64,000 nt of DNA from Streptococcus sobrinus DSM 20742 = ATCC 33478 (GCF_000686605.1 NZ_KK365991.1:20614-84613), one strand, 5' to 3'. Counted from the stretch's first letter, positions 39,210 to 48,312 are shown. Notes: generated from the sequence alone by a model not told the origin. Numbers and translations are program-made.

Positions 39210-39359
39210 ATGATGAGTAAGAATCAGAATAGGAAAAACCATTTCAGCGACCAAGTCCAAGAAGCCAAATCTTATCTAGACAACTTTTCAGAAGAAAAAG
39301 CAGTCGATTTTGCTATCGACAATCCTCAAGATAGGGCTTGGCTATTGGATGAGGAATAG
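39210..39359 (+). CDS. Small acidic protein after hsdM
   Basis: 49 residues (48 if ATG 39213). AGGAGAG at 39199-39205 gives a good start. The peptide begins MMSKNQNRKNHFSDQVQEAK and ends DNPQDRAWLLDEE. It starts 9 bases after hsdM and ends 11 bases before a terminator, so it is co-transcribed with hsdM. No family is recognised; it is hydrophilic, helical and net acidic. Confidence 0.6.
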   Translation: MMSKNQNRKNHFSDQVQEAKSYLDNFSEEKAVDFAIDNPQDRAWLLDEE

Positions 39360-39370
39360 AATACATAAAT

Positions 39371-39400
39371 ACCGCAGAGCTAACGCTTTGCGGTGTTTTT
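39371..39400 (+). terminator. hsdM-unit terminator
   Basis: ACCGCAGAGC / GCTTTGCGGT with a TAAC loop and GTTTTT. The end of the minus-strand gene at 39399 touches it. Confidence 0.8.
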
Positions 39401-39545
39401 AGTTTTTGGACAGAACTCTCAAAAGTTCGTCATATTTGGTCATAGCATTCTCTAGCTTTTTATCAAAGTTAAAGACCCTGTGTGTGGAATCATTACCTGA
39501 TTGTTTCTGATTAAATTGCTTGTATTTATTAGCCGATTTTTCCAT
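39399..39545 (-). CDS. Small basic protein, convergent to hsdM
   Basis: 48 residues, MEKSANKYKQFNQKQ ... to VLSKN. The start is well supported by GGAGGTT 8 bases upstream on the minus strand. The C-terminal half DKKLENAMTKYDELLRVLS is helical. No family recognised. Its stop overlaps the edge of the hsdM terminator, which may serve both directions. Confidence 0.55.
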   Translation of the reverse strand: MEKSANKYKQFNQKQSGNDSTHRVFNFDKKLENAMTKYDELLRVLSKN

Positions 39546-39557
39546 TTTATAACCTCC

Positions 39558-39828
39558 ATATCTTTGAAAGTGTCATTATATGAGATGAAGTCGGACTTTT
39601 CGTTCGTTTCTGGCTGCCTATGTCCAAAGCTATACACGACTTGTATGTGACAGATTTTCCTTTGTTTCGATTGGTTTAGCATGAGAGCATAGAAGTGACA
39701 AGTCAATTCTTTTAAAAGTTTAAATGCCTACCTTTAAGTATAAGCTTCATTTATCTTCTGTGATTAAATATCTTTATAGCGGTTTCCTTATCCAATCTCT
39801 ACAAATAATGGGAACTTCCCTCTTTTTG
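39558..39828. other. No gene seen (271 bases)
   Basis: AT-rich spacer. An open minus-strand frame across 39452-39706 lacks a ribosome binding site and overlaps the better-supported small gene, so it is not called. It must hold the promoter of the minus-strand gene. Confidence 0.5.
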
Positions 39829-39837
39829 TGCTACAAT
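39829..39837 (+). promoter_or_regulatory. Probable metK promoter (extended -10)
   Basis: TGCTACAAT at 39829-39837. It is the nearest good promoter to metK on the plus strand and would give a leader of about 540 bases. Confidence 0.5.
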
Positions 39838-39854
39838 AGTGAGGTTAATGAGTC

Positions 39855-40330
39855 CCGAAAAGGCGGTTTGACTGTCTAAATTCTTCATTGACTGCGTTGA
39901 TTCGTCTGGTCGTACCAAAGTACTGTCTGCGACTTCATCGCCTTGTCACTGAAGCCTTTAGTCTTGTCAAACTCAGTTTTAAACTGAGAAACCGGTTCTT
40001 TGTAACTCTACACAAATGTCAGACACTAAAGTGTCTCGTCATTTAGCGCCAGTCGCTATCAAGTGATTGGCTAGTCAGCTTACTGGTTTTTTGAACTGCT
40101 TAATATCAAAGCTCTTCAAGAGAGCCGTAACTTGACACCAAGCCAAGGTGGGCCTAAGTGCTCGATCTTCCTTGGACGCCAAGTCCAATGGGACCTTGGC
40201 TAGCCGACTTGCTGCTTATCTATTTCGCTTAATATCGAAGTTCAATAGATAAGGTCGTAACTCAGCACAAATGTCGGATGCGACAGCGTCTCGTCATTTG
40301 CGACCAATTTTATTGCTTGGTCAGTTTTGT
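39855..40330 (+). repeat. metK leader built of repeated hairpin modules
   Basis: Non-coding. Two copies of one module are at 40011-40044 and 40266-40299: both read CACAAATGTC, then a variable hairpin, then CTCGTCATTT. Stem bases differ between copies (AGACAC/GTGTCT versus GATGC/GCGTC) but pairing is kept. A second module with GCTTAATATC(A/G)AAG ... GTAAC occurs at about 40098-40132 and 40227-40261. The 3' flank of the first copy (AGCGCCAGTCGCTAT ... GATTGGCTAGTC) resembles 12699-12729. A further inverted repeat is CCAAGCCAAGGT / ACCTTGGCTAG near 40138-40204. Confidence 0.7.
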
Positions 40331-40369
40331 GTTCTAGAGTGGGTCTAGTCGGTAGATTTTAATTTTTAA

Positions 40370-40378
40370 GGGGGGGGG
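40370..40378 (+). promoter_or_regulatory. G9 tract serving as metK ribosome binding site
   Basis: Nine consecutive G at 40370-40378, preceded by AA, lie 9 bases before the metK ATG. This homopolymer replaces a normal GGAGG and could vary in length by slippage. Confidence 0.7.
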
Positions 40379-40387
40379 ACATTTTTT

Positions 40388-41575
40388 ATGTCAGAACGTA
40401 AACTTTTCACGTCTGAGTCGGTTTCAGAAGGGCATCCCGATAAGATTGCCGATCAGATTTCGGATGCGATTTTAGATGCGATTTTGGAGCAGGATCCAGA
40501 TGCCCATGTCGCGGCTGAAACAGCCGTTTATACGGGATCTGTCCATGTTTTTGGGGAAATCTCCACGACCGCTTATGTCGATATCAATCGTGTGGTCCGC
40601 GATACCATTGCTGATATTGGCTACACTGATGCTAATTACGGTTTCGCTGCCGATTCGGTTGGGGTTCACCCATCCTTGATTGAGCAGTCGCCAGATATTG
40701 CTCAGGGGGTTAATAATGCCCTGGAAGCGCGTGAAGGTCAAGATGATGAGCTCAGTCTGATGGGGGCCGGTGACCAAGGCCTTATGTTTGGTTTTGCGGC
40801 CAATGAAACACCTGAACTCATGCCCTTGCCAATTTCCTTGTCGCACAAGCTGGTTCATAAATTGGCTGAGCTCCGCAAGTCAGACGCTATCAGCTATCTG
40901 CGACCTGATGCTAAATCTCAGGTGACGGTTGAGTACGATGAAAATGACAAGCCTGTCCGGGTGGATACGGTGGTCATTTCAACCCAACACGACCCTGATG
41001 TTTCGCAAGAACAAATCCGCAAGGATGTCATTGAACAAGTCATCAAGGCTGTTATTCCAGCCCAATACTTGGATGACAAGACCAAGTTCTATATCAATCC
41101 TACTGGTCGCTTCGTTATTGGGGGCCCTCAAGGGGACTCTGGTCTGACCGGTCGCAAGATTATCGTGGATACCTACGGTGGTTATGCCCGTCACGGTGGT
41201 GGTGCCTTCTCTGGTAAGGACGCGACTAAGGTTGACCGCTCGGCTTCATACGCCGCTCGCTATATTGCCAAAAATATTGTCGCTGCTGGCTTGGCCGACA
41301 AGGCAGAAGTTCAGCTGGCCTATGCTATCGGGGTGGCCCATCCGGTTTCTGTTCGGGTGGATACCTTTGGAACCAGCAAGGTTTCTGAAAGTAAGCTAGA
41401 AGCAGCTGTTCGGGACAACTTTGACTTGCGACCAGCGGGCATTATCAAGATGTTGGACCTCAAACGGCCAATCTATCGGCAAACCGCTGCCTATGGCCAC
41501 ATGGGCCGGACCGACATCAATCTGCCATGGGAAAAATTAGATAAGGTGGATGCCCTCAAAGCAGCTGTCAAATAA
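40388..41575 (+). CDS. metK: S-adenosylmethionine synthetase MetK
   Basis: 395 residues. It makes SAM from ATP and methionine. [21 protein letters not shown] (ATP-binding His), [10 protein letters not shown], and [21 protein letters not shown] with GGGAFSGKD are the family signatures. The long leader is described separately; no SMK-box-like anti-Shine-Dalgarno (a CCCC run) was found upstream. SAM is also the cofactor for HsdM and the methyltransferases in this window. Confidence 0.97.
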   Translation: MSERKLFTSESVSEGHPDKIADQISDAILDAILEQDPDAHVAAETAVYTGSVHVFGEISTTAYVDINRVVRDTIADIGYTDANYGFAADSVGVHPSLIEQSPDIAQGVNNALEAREGQDDELSLMGAGDQGLMFGFAANETPELMPLPISLSHKLVHKLAELRKSDAISYLRPDAKSQVTVEYDENDKPVRVDTVVISTQHDPDVSQEQIRKDVIEQVIKAVIPAQYLDDKTKFYINPTGRFVIGGPQGDSGLTGRKIIVDTYGGYARHGGGAFSGKDATKVDRSASYAARYIAKNIVAAGLADKAEVQLAYAIGVAHPVSVRVDTFGTSKVSESKLEAAVRDNFDLRPAGIIKMLDLKRPIYRQTAAYGHMGRTDINLPWEKLDKVDALKAAVK

Positions 41576-41581
41576 ACAAGC

Positions 41582-41612
41582 AACTACATTCCTACTGGGG
41601 TGTAGTTTTTTT
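41582..41612 (+). terminator. metK terminator
   Basis: AACTACA / TGTAGTT stem with a 12-base loop and a T run, 6 bases past the stop. Confidence 0.75.
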
Positions 41613-41670
41613 GATGAGTTTCGAATAGAAAACGGAACATCTTAAGATTCATCTGAAAATTTTTACTTGA

Positions 41671-41699
41671 TTGTCAAAATCCTTAATCTCTGCTATAAT
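41671..41699 (+). promoter_or_regulatory. murA promoter
   Basis: TTGTCA (41671-41676), 17-base spacer, TATAAT (41694-41699) with TGC before it. Confidence 0.75.
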
Positions 41700-41736
41700 A
41701 AAAAGGTTCAATTTAGTGATAGAAAGAAATTAAGGT

Positions 41737-42996
41737 ATGCGAAAAATTATTATCAATGGTGGCAAACCACTTTCAGGTGAAGTGGCTGTATCGGGTGCGA
41801 AGAACTCTGTCGTTGCCCTGATTCCCGCCATTATTCTAGCAGACGGTATCGTGATTTTGGATGGTGTACCTGCCATCAGCGATGTGGATAGTCTGGTAGA
41901 AATCATGGAAATCATGGGGGCTAAGGTCAAGCGTGATGGCGAAACGCTGGAAATTGATCCACGTGGTGTTAGGGATATGCCCATGCCTTTTGGTAAAATC
42001 AATAGCCTGCGTGCTTCCTATTATTTCTATGGGAGTCTCTTAGGGCGTTTTGGTCAGGCCGTGGTTGGTCTTCCTGGTGGCTGTGATTTGGGTCCACGTC
42101 CCATTGACCTCCACCTTAAGGCCTTTGAAGCTATGGGAGCAAGTATCTCTTATGAAGCGGAAGCTATGCGGTTGGCGACCAATGGTCAGACCATGCAAGG
42201 GGCCCATATCTACATGGATACGGTCAGCGTTGGTGCGACCATTAATACCATGCTAGCAGCGGTCAAGGCGCAAGGTCGGACCGTGATTGAGAATGCCGCT
42301 CGGGAGCCTGAAATTATTGATGTGGCAACCCTGCTCAATAATATGGGGGCCCATGTCCGTGGGGCTGGTACCAACATCATTACTATTGATGGAGTTGAGC
42401 GACTAGGCGGAACCCGCCACCAAGTCATTCCTGACCGGATTGAAGCTGGGACCTACATTGCCATGGCGGCGGCTATCGGCCATGGTGTCCGCATTACCAA
42501 CGTTCTCTATGAGCATTTAGACAGTTTCATTTCCAAGTTGGAAGAGATGGGCGTGCGGATGACGGTTGATGAGGATGCTATCTTCGTTGAAAAGCAGGAG
42601 AACCTCAAGGCTATCTCTGTTCGGACTTCACCTTACCCTGGCTTTGCGACTGACCTGCAACAACCCCTCACGCCCCTCTTGCTGACGGCCCATGGTCGAG
42701 GAACCATCCTTGATACCATCTATGAAAAACGGGTTAATCATGTGCCTGAATTAGCTCGGATGGGTGCTGACATTTCTGTCCTTGGTGGAAAAATCGTCTA
42801 CAATGGTCCTAGCCAACTGACAGGTGCCGCTGTCAAGGCAACAGACCTGCGTGCTGGTGCAGCCTTGGTAACAGCTGGACTTATGGCTGAGGGACGGACT
42901 GAAATTACCAACATCGAATTTATCCTCCGTGGCTATGCCAATATCATTGAGAAATTGACCGCCCTAGGAGCTGATATCCAATTAGTAGAAGACTAA
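41737..42996 (+). CDS. murA: UDP-GlcNAc 1-carboxyvinyltransferase MurA
   Basis: 419 residues, EPSP-synthase fold. It transfers enolpyruvate from PEP to UDP-GlcNAc, the first committed peptidoglycan step and the fosfomycin target. It starts [24 protein letters not shown] (Lys22), carries the fosfomycin-reactive Cys in [10 protein letters not shown] (about 117) and Asp-containing [12 protein letters not shown]. Streptococci have two MurA paralogues; position cannot tell which this is. The start is fixed by the N-terminal motif. Confidence 0.95.
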   Translation: MRKIIINGGKPLSGEVAVSGAKNSVVALIPAIILADGIVILDGVPAISDVDSLVEIMEIMGAKVKRDGETLEIDPRGVRDMPMPFGKINSLRASYYFYGSLLGRFGQAVVGLPGGCDLGPRPIDLHLKAFEAMGASISYEAEAMRLATNGQTMQGAHIYMDTVSVGATINTMLAAVKAQGRTVIENAAREPEIIDVATLLNNMGAHVRGAGTNIITIDGVERLGGTRHQVIPDRIEAGTYIAMAAAIGHGVRITNVLYEHLDSFISKLEEMGVRMTVDEDAIFVEKQENLKAISVRTSPYPGFATDLQQPLTPLLLTAHGRGTILDTIYEKRVNHVPELARMGADISVLGGKIVYNGPSQLTGAAVKATDLRAGAALVTAGLMAEGRTEITNIEFILRGYANIIEKLTALGADIQLVED

Positions 42997-43000
42997 GCTA

Positions 43001-43030
43001 AACTGATTCACGGCCGTGAATCAGTTTTTT
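43001..43030 (+). terminator. murA terminator
   Basis: Perfect 13-base palindromic arms (43001-43013 / 43014-43026) with TTTTTT tail. Confidence 0.85.
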
Positions 43031-43034
43031 GCTG

Positions 43035-43277
43035 GACTCGAGATGATTGTGAAAATGGTGCCAACAGCGATGATGGACTCGAGATGATTGTGAAAATGGT
43101 GCCAACAGCGATGATGGACTCGAGATGATTATGGAAACGGTGCTAACAGCGATGCTGGTCTCGAGTTGATTATGGGAAGGGGCCCAACGACGATGCTGGT
43201 CCCGAGTTGATCATGGAAAGGGCCCAACAGCTATTGCGGTCTAGTTAATTGCGGAAACGCTGCCGATCTCTATGTGG
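43035..43277. repeat. 41-bp tandem repeat (VNTR), about six units
   Basis: Units start at 43035, 43076, 43117, 43158, 43199 and 43239. Units 1 and 2 are identical; unit 3 differs at a few positions, and divergence increases to the right. Each of the first four contains CTCGAG, followed by a GATGATT-like and a CCAACAGCGATG-like block. The period is not a multiple of 3 and no long frame crosses it. The following 154 bases to 43431 hold no gene; AAGGAG at the end is the ribosome binding site of the next gene. Confidence 0.9.
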
Positions 43278-43431
43278 ACGCTTATAAGAAAAATGTTCAG
43301 ACTGAATAATGGCATGCTAGACTGGTTCCGTAACTTCACCTTACCTCTCCCGTAGCAATTTTTGGACAGATGGTCGGGAAAAGGGATAAAATAGGTTTAC
43401 CCAAAGAATAAGAATGAAAGAAGGAGATGCC

Positions 43432-44067
43432 ATGAATATCTTTATTATTGGAGCTAACGGTCGGGTGGCTCAGGAATTAACCAAGCGTTTGGTAACAGCC
43501 GGTCATACTGTCTATGCAGGTGTCAGAGATCTAGCCAAGGTCCAGAAGAGTCAGCAGGTTAAGCCGGTGCCCTTTAATTTGCAGGATGCAGTAGAGGACT
43601 TAGATGAAAAACTGAAAGGTATGGATGCGGTCTATTTCCTAGCTGGTTCTCGTGGAAAGGATCTTTTACAGACCAATGCCTTCGGAGCGGTCAAGTCCAT
43701 GCAGGCAGCTGAACAGGTTGGTGTCAAACGTTACATCCTTCTCAGCTCTCTCTTTGCGACCCAGCCAGAGAAGTGGAATCAGCCAGGCCTGAATCAACTG
43801 ACCAACTACAATATCGCCAAGTTCTTTGCCGACAATCACTTGATAAACCAGACTAAGCTTGACTATACGATTGTCCAGCCGGGAGGTTTAGCAGAAGAGG
43901 CCGGAACCGGTCTGGTGGACTTTGCTCCTGAGAAGGTTGGTCGCAATCCTATTTCCGATGTGGCGGAAGTTTTGGAAAAGCTAGTCCAGTATCCAAATAC
44001 TAAATACAAGGCCATTCAAATGCTGTCGGGTACTGAACCCATTGATGCTGGTATGGCAAAACTATAG
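43432..44067 (+). CDS. NAD(P)-binding SDR/NmrA-like oxidoreductase
   Basis: 211 residues. Rossmann motif [20 protein letters not shown] (GxxGxxG-type), [28 protein letters not shown] and the QPGGL segment match atypical SDR proteins of the YwnB/YhfK kind. Substrate is unknown. GAAGGAG selects ATG 43432. msrB follows after 8 bases, so the two likely form an oxidative-stress transcript. Confidence 0.82.
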   Translation: MNIFIIGANGRVAQELTKRLVTAGHTVYAGVRDLAKVQKSQQVKPVPFNLQDAVEDLDEKLKGMDAVYFLAGSRGKDLLQTNAFGAVKSMQAAEQVGVKRYILLSSLFATQPEKWNQPGLNQLTNYNIAKFFADNHLINQTKLDYTIVQPGGLAEEAGTGLVDFAPEKVGRNPISDVAEVLEKLVQYPNTKYKAIQMLSGTEPIDAGMAKL

Positions 44068-44075
44068 GAGGCCTT

Positions 44076-44516
44076 ATGACAGAGGAAAATCTGCGTGACC
44101 GTATTGGTGATTTAGCCTTTGAGGTTACCCAAAATGCAACAACTGAGCGGGCCTTTACCGGTATCTATGACGACTTTTTTGAAAAAGGCATCTATGTTGA
44201 TGTTGTCAGTGGCCAAGTCCTCTTTTCATCGCAGGACAAGTACAATTCAGGCTGTGGCTGGCCTGCCTTCACCAAGCCGATTGAAAACCGCATGGTGACA
44301 AATCACGAGGACAAGTCTTTTGGCATGCGACGGATCGAAGTGCGAAGTCGCCAGGCTAATTCCCATCTGGGGCACGTTTTCAACGATGGTCCGGCTGACA
44401 AGGATGGCTTACGTTACTGTATCAATTCGGCTGCCCTCAAATTCATTCCCTATGAGCAAATGGCAGAGCAGGGATATGCGGATTGGTTGAAAATTTTTGA
44501 GGAAAGAAAAGAATAA
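44076..44516 (+). CDS. msrB: Methionine-(R)-sulfoxide reductase MsrB
   Basis: 146 residues. [27 protein letters not shown] and the catalytic Cys in [15 protein letters not shown] identify MsrB. The two Zn-binding CxxC motifs of some MsrB proteins are missing. It reduces protein-bound Met-R-sulfoxide. Paired here with the fRMsr at 22 kb, the window encodes repair of both free and protein-bound R-sulfoxide. Confidence 0.94.
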   Translation: MTEENLRDRIGDLAFEVTQNATTERAFTGIYDDFFEKGIYVDVVSGQVLFSSQDKYNSGCGWPAFTKPIENRMVTNHEDKSFGMRRIEVRSRQANSHLGHVFNDGPADKDGLRYCINSAALKFIPYEQMAEQGYADWLKIFEERKE

Positions 44517-45126
44517 CAGGAGCAGTAATAATTTTAGTGCATTGTTTAGAACGGAAGTCAATTTGAATATTTGATGAGACTGTAAAAATTCCTCAGGAGG
44601 AAATTTTACAGATGATTGATGAGGCGGTCCCCCTTGGTGGATATGCAGTCCTGAAGTTTTGTCGTGGTTGAATGCCTTCAGGGGAAGGGGAAATTGGCAC
44701 CACCTCTTCCATACAATCGGACGCAAAATAAAATCTCCTCAGCTATAATTTTGAATTTTAATGATTTGGACTGTCATGATTATGGTCAGAACGTTTACGA
44801 AGGTGCCCCATTTTGGGCTGGTAGCCTTTAAGTTGGATGAGATAATCCATCGAGAAAGGACAATCGTCAAGCAGAGGTCTCAAGTCTTTTTGGTAGCCAA
44901 TCCAGCGGTCAAAGGGCAAATCAAAGCCCTGCAAAATAGGGTCCAATTTGGCGGACTTATTGTCAACTCCTCTGTCTATGACAGACCATCCAACACCAGT
45001 CCTTCAAGTTGCTCAAGCAGGTTGTGGATAAATTTTAAAGGGCAAAAGCCTCAGCAAGTCTTTTTCTAGCTGGGGCTTTTAAGTTGTAAGAAAAAATCGC
45101 CCTGCTGAGCAAGACAATCTTCTTAA
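44517..45126. other. Intergenic, possible gene debris
   Basis: No convincing gene. A minus-strand stretch (about 45060 down to 44758) reads as protein-like text in two frames (NLLEQLEGLVLDGLS, then DLPFDRWIGYQKDLRPLLDD), suggesting a decayed gene I do not recognise. A hairpin AAAAGCCTCAGC / GCTGGGGCTTTT (45044-45080) may terminate the minus-strand gene that ends at 45127. Confidence 0.4.
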
Positions 45127-45561
45127 TTATTGTTGGATGTTTTGGTTAGGAAATTGAGGTTGGTCGAACTTCTTAAGTGAAGTGAGGTAAAGGACACCAC
45201 CTATAAACTCTGGAATTTCACCAAATATACCAAAGACTATACTTAAGGCTCCGCCCACAATAAGTAGTATATGTGCTGCAAGAGAAACAGTATTGTTTTC
45301 GGCCTTTCTGAATTTAACTAAAGCAACAATCCCTAAAATTAATACAATCAGACCTGGGATGGCAGAAATCAAATAAACAGGCAGTTGAGCTGAAAAGATT
45401 TCTTGTTGTGTTAGGGTATGGCCTGTCTTTGCTAGTTTGGAACTGACCATAGCTAAGCCGATAATCCGAATAAAAAAGGAAAGAATTGGTCCGATAATCC
45501 CAATCAAGCCGTTAGTAAAAGCTAACTTTTTCAAGCCAGCAGTGTTGGTATCGTTATTCAT
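45127..45561 (-). CDS. Small four-segment membrane protein
   Basis: 144 residues with four hydrophobic segments and a Gln-rich tail (FDQPQFPNQNIQQ). AAAGGAG supports the ATG at 45561 on the minus strand; an upstream extension of 20 codons is unlikely. The last segment and LTSLKKFDQ resemble LASIKKLDQ in the 45983-46696 gene, so the two are paralogues. Function unknown. Confidence 0.65.
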   Translation of the reverse strand: MNNDTNTAGLKKLAFTNGLIGIIGPILSFFIRIIGLAMVSSKLAKTGHTLTQQEIFSAQLPVYLISAIPGLIVLILGIVALVKFRKAENNTVSLAAHILLIVGGALSIVFGIFGEIPEFIGGVLYLTSLKKFDQPQFPNQNIQQ

Positions 45562-45982
45562 AATAAAACTCCTTTTGTTTTGATACTCCACTAGTTTAGC
45601 AAATTTAAACAATATCCGCAATACTTTATTAAAATAATCTTAACTTGTAAAGGTATCTTAATAAAGCATTTGCTTGCTTTTCCCATCTTTTGTAGCAGAG
45701 AGACCGTTCTAAGTATTGAGGTCAAGCTGATATTGCTCGACTGGAATACTATTTTTCAAATAGCTAAACCTGAATTTCATAAACATTGTAGATATTAGCT
45801 TGACTAGCATCAAAACGGGTCAAGGCTTTGCTACAATACTCTCCTTAAACTGTCTTGACCAAACCATTCGGGACTCTGCTCGATAGAAGTTGTCAAATAA
45901 GGTCCAGTTTAAAATCGCTTGGTTCTTAGTTTAGCTAAGTATAAAAAGACCCCAGCCAATTGACTGAGTTACTTAAAAAATT
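45562..45982. other. Intergenic with GGTCAAG inverted repeats
   Basis: No gene. GGTCAAG (45818-45824) and CTTGACC (45854-45860) form an inverted pair around an extended -10-like TGCTACAAT near 45830 on the plus strand, with more GGTCAAG/CTTGAC copies near 45720 and 45800. No plus-strand gene follows, so the promoter-like match may be chance. Confidence 0.4.
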
Positions 45983-46696
45983 TTAGTGATTGTTCGCATC
46001 GGACTCACTTGTTTCTGATTGCGGACTGAATGTTGGTTCAGCTTGCGCCTGGTTGGCAGCAGAATTAGCAAGAGAGTTATCCTGTGGCGATGGCTGTTGA
46101 ACGGTTTCGTTTGAGAAACCGGCTGCCGGCTCCTGCGGACTAAGTTCTTGCCAAGGAGAAGGATTTCCATTAAAACCATCCACTGGGTTAGAAAAAGTAC
46201 TATCTTGTTGTAGTGGCTGTTGGACAGGTCCGTTAGAAAAACCATTTGCTGGATTTTGCGGGAACGTTTGATTTACCGGCATTCCAAAGGAATCAAAAGC
46301 TGGTGCTGCTTGATCTAATTTTTTAATAGAAGCCAAGAAAAGAGCGCCACCTACGATTGTTAAGATATCAGCAACAATTCCCAAATATGGAATGACATTT
46401 ATACCAAAAGCTACAATCAGTAGGATTGGGGCTGCTGAAGTAACTCTTGGATCATTTGAAAATTTGCTTATACCAAGGATACCATAAATAAATGTTGCCA
46501 AGCGAATGAGTCCAATAATAAAACCAAAAACAACCGCAATCACACCAACTCCGTATGTATACCCATTCTGATAAGCCACACTTTGAACTGCGCTAACAAG
46601 CATTCCCCATTTAACAAAGCGCAGAAGCATGGTGATAATACCAGTAACTAGGGCGAGTATGCCAGCTGTTTTAACAAAAGATTTTTCGTTTGACAT
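45983..46696 (-). CDS. Membrane protein with Pro/Gln/Asn-rich repeat tail
   Basis: 237 residues from the ATG at 46696, where GGAGGTT gives a strong start. Residues 1-125 hold four hydrophobic segments; the last ~100 residues are Pro/Gln/Asn/Ser-rich with loose repeats (NGFSNGPVQQPLQQD, AGFSNETVQQPSPQD, each followed by a NS/FSN block). It resembles DUF4064/DUF4190-type small membrane proteins; the tail is probably disordered. Transcribed with or downstream of 46798-47136. Confidence 0.65.
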   Translation of the reverse strand: MSNEKSFVKTAGILALVTGIITMLLRFVKWGMLVSAVQSVAYQNGYTYGVGVIAVVFGFIIGLIRLATFIYGILGISKFSNDPRVTSAAPILLIVAFGINVIPYLGIVADILTIVGGALFLASIKKLDQAAPAFDSFGMPVNQTFPQNPANGFSNGPVQQPLQQDSTFSNPVDGFNGNPSPWQELSPQEPAAGFSNETVQQPSPQDNSLANSAANQAQAEPTFSPQSETSESDANNH

Positions 46697-46797
46697 AAGT
46701 AATAACCTCCAATTATATGCTACTAGCCTAACAAATACCAGCCAGAAAAGCAAGCCCCACTGAGCTCCTATAAGATCAATAGGTGCCCCAAAAAACA

Positions 46798-47136
46798 TTA
46801 TGTCAGGTTTTTCTTGCTTTCTCGAAATGAGAGCCAGCCACTTAGGAGAGCCAGAATATCGGGCAAAAGGTTGATATAGGGACTGAGTAAAAAAGTAATA
46901 GCAAGAAGCAATTGGGCCAGACTGGCAAGACTGATTTCATTTCTCAGCTTGAAAAATCCGATAAGACCAAAGATCATAATAACAAAACGGACCAGGGTAA
47001 GGAGAATTCCCAAGACCTGCTCACCAGGCAGATTCCAGTGAATCAAGACCAGATAGATAAGGGAGAGGAGAATTCCGATACCTCCACCGATAAGGCCAAC
47101 CTTACCATTTCTAGCTAACAAGTTCTCTCGTGACAT
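46798..47136 (-). CDS. Small membrane protein
   Basis: 112 residues, four hydrophobic segments, no family recognised with confidence. AAAGGAG precedes the ATG. It has the same overall plan (GLIGGGIGILLSLIYL, then PYINLLPDILALLSGW) as the two neighbouring minus-strand membrane proteins and lies 101 bases upstream of one of them. It is probably part of a small family expanded by duplication. Confidence 0.6.
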   Translation of the reverse strand: MSRENLLARNGKVGLIGGGIGILLSLIYLVLIHWNLPGEQVLGILLTLVRFVIMIFGLIGFFKLRNEISLASLAQLLLAITFLLSPYINLLPDILALLSGWLSFRESKKNLT

Positions 47137-47428
47137 AAGATACTCCTTTATTATGAATTGAGGGCGATGAAAGATTGGTTGAGAATTAGAGAGTAAACTA
47201 ATTTCTTACCTAGCTAAGCTACCTATTTCCCAATTTTCCTGCCCGAAATTCTATAAGCTTTTAGCCTAGTATAGCAAACCCTCCTAATAAATCAACAGGA
47301 ACCAGCAAAATAAGAAGGATTGTCTCAAAGGTATTAGTTTTGCTGCCCAAAAATTGTAAACAGTTTGATTGCCCGAATTATTCCTATATAGTACTATGTT
47401 ATTAAAGTGACATAGAATAGGGAATAAA

Positions 47429-47869
47429 ATGATTAAAGCGATTGAACTTTATTTGGTAACTGATAAAGACGGCCTAGCAGCTGTCGATTTTTATGAAAGG
47501 GTCTTTGATGCCAAGATCCTAACGAAGACGACCTTCGGTCAGGCTATTCCTGATTGCCCTGAGGAAAATAAGAACTTGCTCTTAAACGCTCAACTGGATA
47601 TTGATGGAATTCGTCTGCAGATTTCCGATAATAATCCTGAAGGCTATTATATTGTGGGGAACAATGTCTCGGCCTGTTTGCAAGTAGATGATGTTGACCA
47701 AGCTCGTCAGCTCTACGATAAGCTGGCTGTGGACGCTCGCCATATTGAGCTGGAGTTGCAAGAGACACCTTGGAGTCCGGCCTATGGCATTATTGTCGAT
47801 AAGTTTGGCTTGACCTGGCAAATTAACACAGATATTGAAGGATTTGTCTCAGAGACTGTTAATTTTTAA
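47429..47869 (+). CDS. VOC (glyoxalase-fold) protein, PhnB-like
   Basis: 146 residues. MIKAIELYLVTDKDGLAAVDFYERVFDAKILTK and DKFGLTWQINTD are typical of PhnB/YkcA-like VOC proteins. Catalytic function unknown. It begins a tight three-gene unit (VOC, VOC, GNAT) on the plus strand. GGGAAT is a modest ribosome binding site. Confidence 0.78.
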   Translation: MIKAIELYLVTDKDGLAAVDFYERVFDAKILTKTTFGQAIPDCPEENKNLLLNAQLDIDGIRLQISDNNPEGYYIVGNNVSACLQVDDVDQARQLYDKLAVDARHIELELQETPWSPAYGIIVDKFGLTWQINTDIEGFVSETVNF

Positions 47870-47925
47870 AAATCTAAGAAATTAGAGCAAAACATTGGAA
47901 AAAAGACTATAATAAGAGGTAGACA

Positions 47926-48312
47926 ATGATTAATAAAGAAGTGGGAGTTATGCTCTATGTCGATGATGTGGCTGCTGAACAGAAATTTTGGCAGGCCATC
48001 GGCTGTAAGGTTGAAGAAGAAAAGGAAGAAATGGGCTATCAAAGCTTCAGCATGCGACCAACCTCAGATAGTTCGGTTGTCTTTATGGTTTACGCCAAGG
48101 AGTTTATCCAAAAGGTTTCACCAGAAGTTTTGAACAATCAGCCCAGCCTTTTATTTGAAAGCGAAGAGTTGCTTATGTTGCATGCAAAAATCGCTGAATT
48201 GACCGACAAAATCAGTCCAATCCAGACAGAGCCCTTCCCCAACTTTAACTTTGCCAGTCCTAGCGGAATTATTATGCCGTTAAGGGCGTTTAAAATGGAG
48301 GTAGCAAGATGA
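47926..48312 (+). CDS. VOC-fold protein
   Basis: 128 residues. EVGVMLYVDDVAAEQKFWQAIGCKVEEEKEE and the C-terminal FNFASPSGIIMPL suggest a glyoxalase/bleomycin-resistance fold with degenerate metal sites. AGAGG lies upstream. Its stop overlaps the GNAT ATG by 4 bases. Confidence 0.72.
   Translation: MINKEVGVMLYVDDVAAEQKFWQAIGCKVEEEKEEMGYQSFSMRPTSDSSVVFMVYAKEFIQKVSPEVLNNQPSLLFESEELLMLHAKIAELTDKISPIQTEPFPNFNFASPSGIIMPLRAFKMEVAR

Noticed and set aside
39452..39706. 84-codon minus-strand reading frame
   Set aside because: No ribosome binding site, odd composition, and it overlaps a better-supported 48-codon gene.
40270..40387. SMK-box (SAM-III) riboswitch before metK
   Set aside because: No C-rich anti-Shine-Dalgarno capable of pairing with the G tract was found in the leader.
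43035..43277. CRISPR array
   Set aside because: The units are contiguous without spacers and there are no cas genes.
44758..45069. Overlapping plus- and minus-strand frames after msrB
   Set aside because: Neither has a ribosome binding site or recognised domain; treated as possible debris only.
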